Below are positions 60,084-64,000 of a stretch of DNA of 64,000 nt, one piece after another. Position numbers and translations under genes: made by a program. Each line of letters starts with the position of its first letter. The stretch's first letter is position 1. The DNA is from Flavobacteriales bacterium. GTDB taxonomy: Bacteria; Bacteroidota; Bacteroidia; Flavobacteriales_D; Cryomorphaceae. The stretch is from positions 1 through 64,000 of the forward strand of contig SLDS01000096.1 in NCBI GenBank assembly GCA_007125175.1. The letters are read 5' to 3'. The notes beneath the pieces are model-generated. The model did no database searches. It was not told the origin of the DNA and was given only the letters and a program-made list of their open reading frames with translations.

Positions 60084-60971
60084 TTAGCCTTTTAGGGCTT
60101 CCGCACCGGATACGATTTCGAGAATCTCGTTGGTGATGGCTGCTTGGCGGGCCTTGTTGTAGGTAAGGCTGAGTTGCTTGGCCAATTCTGTGGCATTGTC
60201 AGTAGCCTGGTGCATGGCCGTCATACGGGCGCCGTGCTCAGCTGCGTGGGAGTCGAGCAGGGCCTTGTAAAACTGGGTGCGAAGGGACTTAGGGATCAAG
60301 GCTTCAACAATCTCTTCCTTGCTGGGCTCAAAAATGTATTCCCTTGCGGCAAAATCGCTGGATGCTCCTTCTGACTTGGGCTTGGGAGGCTCTATAGGCA
60401 AGAAGTTTTCCGTCGTCGTCACTTGCATCGCAGCATTCTTGAAGCTGTTGTATACCAGATAAACCTTATCCAGCTTCTTCTCCACAAACTTGTCCATGAT
60501 GGCATTGGCGATGGTGCTCGCATCGGCAAAATTGAGGTCTTTGAAGATCTCGTAAGGCTCGGTGGGATAACCAGCTCCGGGCAAGTACCCTCCTTTTTTG
60601 TAGAGGTCGTAGGCTTTCTTTCCAATGGCCAAGACCTTCACGCGGGCTCCTTTATGCTCTTCAATCAGCTCGTTCACCCTGCGGTGCACATTGTTGTTGA
60701 AGCCACCACAGAGTCCTCGATTGGAGTTGATGGCCACGATGAGTACGCGTTCTGCCTCACGGCGCTCTCCGAAAGCATTTTCGCTCACATCGAGGGAGGC
60801 ACTCAGGTTGCTCAATATCTCCTGCATCTTCTCGGCATAAGGCCTCATTTGCAGGATGGCCTGCTGGGCCCTGTGCAACTTGGCGGCAGAGACCATTTTC
60901 ATGGCCGAAGTAATCTGCTTGGTAGAGTTTACCGAAGTGATGCGACCACGTATTTCTTTGAGATTTGCCAT
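60084..60971 (-). CDS. atpG: ATP synthase F1 gamma subunit
   Basis: A 295-residue gamma subunit, the central rotor shaft. N-terminal helix NLKEIRGRITSVNSTKQITSAMKMVSA (start IRGRI-SVxxTxQITxAMxMV) and the C-terminal helix MTAMHQATDNATELAKQLSLTYNKARQAAITNEI are diagnostic. INSNRGLCGGFN is also conserved. Last gene of the operon, 48 bases after atpA. Confidence 0.97.
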   Translation of the reverse strand: MANLKEIRGRITSVNSTKQITSAMKMVSAAKLHRAQQAILQMRPYAEKMQEILSNLSASLDVSENAFGERREAERVLIVAINSNRGLCGGFNNNVHRRVNELIEEHKGARVKVLAIGKKAYDLYKKGGYLPGAGYPTEPYEIFKDLNFADASTIANAIMDKFVEKKLDKVYLVYNSFKNAAMQVTTTENFLPIEPPKPKSEGASSDFAAREYIFEPSKEEIVEALIPKSLRTQFYKALLDSHAAEHGARMTAMHQATDNATELAKQLSLTYNKARQAAITNEILEIVSGAEALKG

Positions 60972-61019
60972 GCCTTGTATGGGTTGCTAGTTGCTCTTAA
61001 AGCAGCCGTATTGCTTTCC

Positions 61020-62594
61020 TTAGTATTTTTCGACGAGTTCAGCGGCCACTTTGCGCAGCGTTTGGGTTACCTCGTCAGTAAGCTTTCCGGCTTTCAGGGT
61101 TTGCAAAACTTCCATGTGCGAGTTTTCCATGTGGTGCAGAAACTCTTCTTCGAATTCTTTCACGCGCTCAACAGGCACTTTGTTGATCAGTGCATTGGTG
61201 CCGAGGTAGATGATAGCAATCTGCTTTTCTACCGGCAAAGGCGAGTTTTCGGCTTGCTTGAGGATTTCCACGTTGCGCTTACCCTTGTTCAGTACAGACA
61301 TGGTAGCAGCGTCGAGATCGGAGCCAAATTTGGAGAAAGCCTCCAGCTCACGGTATTGGGCCTGGTCAATTTTCAACGTACCGGCTATTTTCTTCATCGA
61401 CTTGATTTGCGCCGAGCCACCCACACGCGATACGGATATACCCACGTTGATTGCGGGCCGCACACCCGCCAGAAACAGGTTGGACTCCAGGAAGATCTGG
61501 CCGTCTGTAATGGAAATTACATTGGTGGGGATATAGGCGGATACGTCACCCGATTGGGTCTCAATGATGGGAAGGGCTGTAAGTGAGCCACCACCTTTCA
61601 CCATGCCTTTGAGAGATTCAGGCAGGTCATTCATCTGTGCGGCAATTTCATCGGAGTTGATGATTTTGGCAGCGCGCTCGAGGAGACGTGAGTGGAGGTA
61701 GAATACGTCACCGGGGTAGGCTTCACGTCCGGGAGGCCGGCGGAGCAGGAGTGATACCTCGCGGTAGGCTACAGCCTGCTTTGAGAGGTCGTCGTATATG
61801 ATCAATGCAGGGCGACCGGTATCGCGGAAAAACTCTCCAATAGCAGCTCCTGCAAATGGTGCGAGGTATTGCATTGGAGCAGGGTCTGCAGCATTGGCCG
61901 CCACGATCACAGAGTATGACATGGCGCCGGCATCCTCGAGCTTTTTCACCAGCTGGGCCACTGTGGATCCTTTCTGGCCAATGGCCACGTAGATGCAGAA
62001 TACGGGCTCTCCACGGTCGTAAAACTCCTTCTGATTGATGATGGTGTCAACCGCTACAGCTGATTTACCCGTTTGGCGGTCGCCGATGATGAGCTCGCGC
62101 TGTCCTCTCCCGATGGGAATCATGGCATCCACTGCCTTGATACCTGTCTGGAGGGGCTCATTTACCGGCTGACGGTATATGACACCGGGAGCTTTGCGCT
62201 CGATGGGCATTTCGTAGAGGTCTCCACCAATGGGGCCTTTTCCGTCGATGGGCTCGCCGAGGGTGTTTACAACACGGCCCAGCATGCCTTCACCTACTTT
62301 GATGGAGGAGATGCGGCCGGTGCGCTTCACAGTGTCACCTTCTTTGATCTCTTGGCTGTTTCCCAGCAATACGGCTCCGACATTGTCTTCCTCAAGATTG
62401 AGTACAGTTCCGCGGAGGCCGTTCTCAAACTCGATGAGCTCACCGGCCTGTACGCTTGTGAGACCATAGATGCGGGCAATTCCATCGCCCACTTGCAATA
62501 CTGTTCCTACTTCCTGGAGTTCAGCTTCTGTTTTGTAACCTGCCAGTTGCTCCCGCAAGATTGCCGATACTTCAGCCGGATTGATTTCCGCCAT
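61020..62594 (-). CDS. atpA: ATP synthase F1 alpha subunit
   Basis: A 524-residue alpha subunit. P-loop [13 protein letters not shown], VYVAIGQKxSTVAQ-type segment [15 protein letters not shown], the alpha/beta signature [17 protein letters not shown] and the N-terminal [16 protein letters not shown]. Length matches bacterial alpha subunits. Forms the F1 hexamer with beta, whose gene is not in the window. Confidence 0.98.
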   Translation of the reverse strand: MAEINPAEVSAILREQLAGYKTEAELQEVGTVLQVGDGIARIYGLTSVQAGELIEFENGLRGTVLNLEEDNVGAVLLGNSQEIKEGDTVKRTGRISSIKVGEGMLGRVVNTLGEPIDGKGPIGGDLYEMPIERKAPGVIYRQPVNEPLQTGIKAVDAMIPIGRGQRELIIGDRQTGKSAVAVDTIINQKEFYDRGEPVFCIYVAIGQKGSTVAQLVKKLEDAGAMSYSVIVAANAADPAPMQYLAPFAGAAIGEFFRDTGRPALIIYDDLSKQAVAYREVSLLLRRPPGREAYPGDVFYLHSRLLERAAKIINSDEIAAQMNDLPESLKGMVKGGGSLTALPIIETQSGDVSAYIPTNVISITDGQIFLESNLFLAGVRPAINVGISVSRVGGSAQIKSMKKIAGTLKIDQAQYRELEAFSKFGSDLDAATMSVLNKGKRNVEILKQAENSPLPVEKQIAIIYLGTNALINKVPVERVKEFEEEFLHHMENSHMEVLQTLKAGKLTDEVTQTLRKVAAELVEKY

Positions 62595-62606
62595 GATTAT
62601 TGTTTT

Positions 62607-63164
62607 TTAAAGTTGTGGTACGTATGGGTTGTCGAGGTAGTCTTTTTTCAAATCCGAAATGGCCCGCGCCAAGGTCTTATCATAGAGTTGGTCACCAACA
62701 CGGATGGAAAAGCCTCCTATTACTGATGGTTTTACAATCTCGGTGACCTCTGCTTTGCCATAGCGGTTTTTGATCAAATCGAGAATTTTTTTGCGTTGTG
62801 GCTCATCGAGCTTTAGGGCTGTGGTAATCTCAGCTTTCGATATGCCGCGCAAAGCCCGCAACTGATCCAAAAATGCCTCGGCAATTTGCAGGGTGAGCAC
62901 CTCGCGCTGTTTTGACACGAGCAATTGGAGGAAGCGCAGACTGAGCTTGTCGACCTTTCCTTCGAAGATTTTGCCAAGGATTGCATTCTTCTTTGTAGCC
63001 TTGATCAGTGGGCTGTGCAAGAGGCTTTTCAAATCTTTGCTGGCCTTTCCGAGCTCAAGGATCAATTTCATGTCCGATTCTATCGCGTCGAGCTTCTTCA
63101 GCTCTTCAGCGAGTAGGATGAGCGACTTGGCATACCTCCGCGATGCCTTGGGATCCATCTGCAT
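62607..63164 (-). CDS. atpH: ATP synthase delta subunit
   Basis: A 185-residue OSCP/delta subunit joining F1 to the peripheral stalk. Opening SRRYAKSLILLAEE matches the family YAxALxxLA pattern, and PSVIGGFSIRVGDQLYDKTLARAISDLKK is the usual C-terminal block. It lies 12 bases before atpA and 1 base after atpF. Confidence 0.95.
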   Translation of the reverse strand: MQMDPKASRRYAKSLILLAEELKKLDAIESDMKLILELGKASKDLKSLLHSPLIKATKKNAILGKIFEGKVDKLSLRFLQLLVSKQREVLTLQIAEAFLDQLRALRGISKAEITTALKLDEPQRKKILDLIKNRYGKAEVTEIVKPSVIGGFSIRVGDQLYDKTLARAISDLKKDYLDNPYVPQL

Positions 63165-63165
63165 C

Positions 63166-63660
63166 TCAGTTCAGTTTGGTAGAAGCTTCTTCCACGTATT
63201 GATCGATCAGCTTTTTTTGCTTATCGGGGTCGTCGAATTCCTTGCGGATCAGCTTTACAGCTATGTCGAGGCTCAGCTGAGCTACTTGGTTTTTAATATC
63301 GGTGAGAGCGGCCATTTTTTCGTTTCGGATAGATTCCTTGGCCGCATCGAGAATGCGTTGATACTCCTCATTGGCTTTGCCTTTGGCCTCTTCAACGATT
63401 CGCTCCTGGGTTTCTTTGGCTTTTTTGAGCATGTTGTCGCGCTCGAGCCGGGCTTGCTTCAGGAGCTCTTCATTGTCGGCTTTGAGGGCAGCCATTTCTT
63501 CCTTGGCTTTTTGGGCCGACTTGAGTGCTGTTTCTATGGAATCTTCACGCTCTTTGATGGCAGTGAGGATCGGCTTCCAGGCAAATTTGCCCAGGATGAA
63601 AACCACTGTCAGAAAAGCAATGGAAGCCCAGATTACTGTTCCAAAATTTACGTCGAGCAT
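63166..63660 (-). CDS. atpF: ATP synthase Fo b subunit
   Basis: A 164-residue b subunit: one N-terminal membrane helix (about 6-24, FGTVIWASIAFLTVVFILGK), the hinge KFAWKPILTAIKERE, then a long charged helix forming the peripheral stalk. Length and hinge are typical. Separated from atpE by 77 bases that contain a strong hairpin. Confidence 0.95.
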   Translation of the reverse strand: MLDVNFGTVIWASIAFLTVVFILGKFAWKPILTAIKEREDSIETALKSAQKAKEEMAALKADNEELLKQARLERDNMLKKAKETQERIVEEAKGKANEEYQRILDAAKESIRNEKMAALTDIKNQVAQLSLDIAVKLIRKEFDDPDKQKKLIDQYVEEASTKLN

Positions 63661-63692
63661 AGCTGTACAATTAAGTGTTCATGGATAAAAGG

Positions 63693-63722
63693 TGGGCCCT
63701 TGACCAACCGTCAAGGGGCCCA
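63693..63722 (-). promoter_or_regulatory. Hairpin between atpE and atpF
   Basis: Arms TGGGCCCTTGAC (63693-63704) and GTCAAGGGGCCCA (63710-63722) pair over 12 bp with one bulged G and a 5-base loop. In the atp mRNA it starts 15 bases after the atpE stop. On that strand only CC-TTTT follows, so it is not a strong terminator; partial termination or protection of the atpE 3' end are possible. The T-rich run is on the opposite strand, where no gene reads into it. Confidence 0.65.
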
Positions 63723-63737
63723 TCTTTTTGTTCTTTT

Positions 63738-63992
<255 letters not shown>

Positions 63993-64000
63993 TTATGTGG

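Overview
The window is a stretch of chromosome from a member of the phylum Bacteroidota, probably marine and possibly near Flavobacteriales (the lower rank is a guess). Phylum-typical families are present (DUF4270, DUF4292, DUF4837, the short glycogen-synthase-like protein beside panC, RadA, an Ig-like lipoprotein). Lipoprotein signals are abundant. Several starts are preceded by the Bacteroidota promoter type TTG-N20-TAnnTTTG. The ATP synthase operon runs c-b-delta-alpha-gamma. No insertion sequence, CRISPR array, rRNA or prophage was seen; the only RNA gene recognised is one tRNA-Leu.

Layout. 1-15.9 kb: envelope and housekeeping genes. These are an Ig-like lipoprotein, free methionine sulfoxide reductase, ComF, a 1183-residue outer-membrane-type protein, exonuclease III, a peptide-type binding lipoprotein, an OmpA lipoprotein, and an operon of panC, a UPF0104-type membrane protein, a heptose-phosphate-type nucleotidyltransferase and radA. 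15.9-20.0 kb: short GT5-like protein, DUF4270 lipoprotein, glmS. 20.4-37.5 kb: a locus that reads as a dedicated sulfated exopolysaccharide system. 37.5-46.4 kb: secreted alpha/beta hydrolase, C-terminal protease, dCMP deaminase, tRNA-Leu, DUF4837, lytic transglycosylase, gatA and tatA. 46.4-54.0 kb: a seven-gene envelope operon (enoyl-CoA hydratase, flippase, dut, sugar nucleotidyltransferase, TPR lipoprotein, DUF4292 lipoprotein, EnvC-like factor). 54.1-56.3 kb: a secreted metallopeptidase-like protein. 56.3-60.0 kb: a very large sensor kinase. 60.0 kb to the right edge: atpG, atpA, atpH, atpF, atpE.

The notable system is the 20.4-37.5 kb locus. CysD, CysN and CysC make the sulfate donor PAPS. 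Five sulfotransferase-family proteins of three sequence types could use it. CysQ would remove the by-product PAP. Interleaved with these are a Wzx-type flippase, a Wzy-type polymerase, a WecG/TagA glycosyltransferase, a GT4 glycosyltransferase, a Wzc-like co-polymerase and a Wza-like exporter. No PAPS reductase or sulfite reductase is present, which argues against an assimilatory role for cysCDN. The inference is synthesis and export of a heavily sulfated capsule or slime. No initiating sugar-phosphate transferase is encoded here, so chain start and most sugar transfers must rely on genes elsewhere.

All calls come from reading sequence and motifs; no database search was run. Starts were moved from the longest open frame where a signal peptide, family N-terminus or neighbour spacing favoured it.
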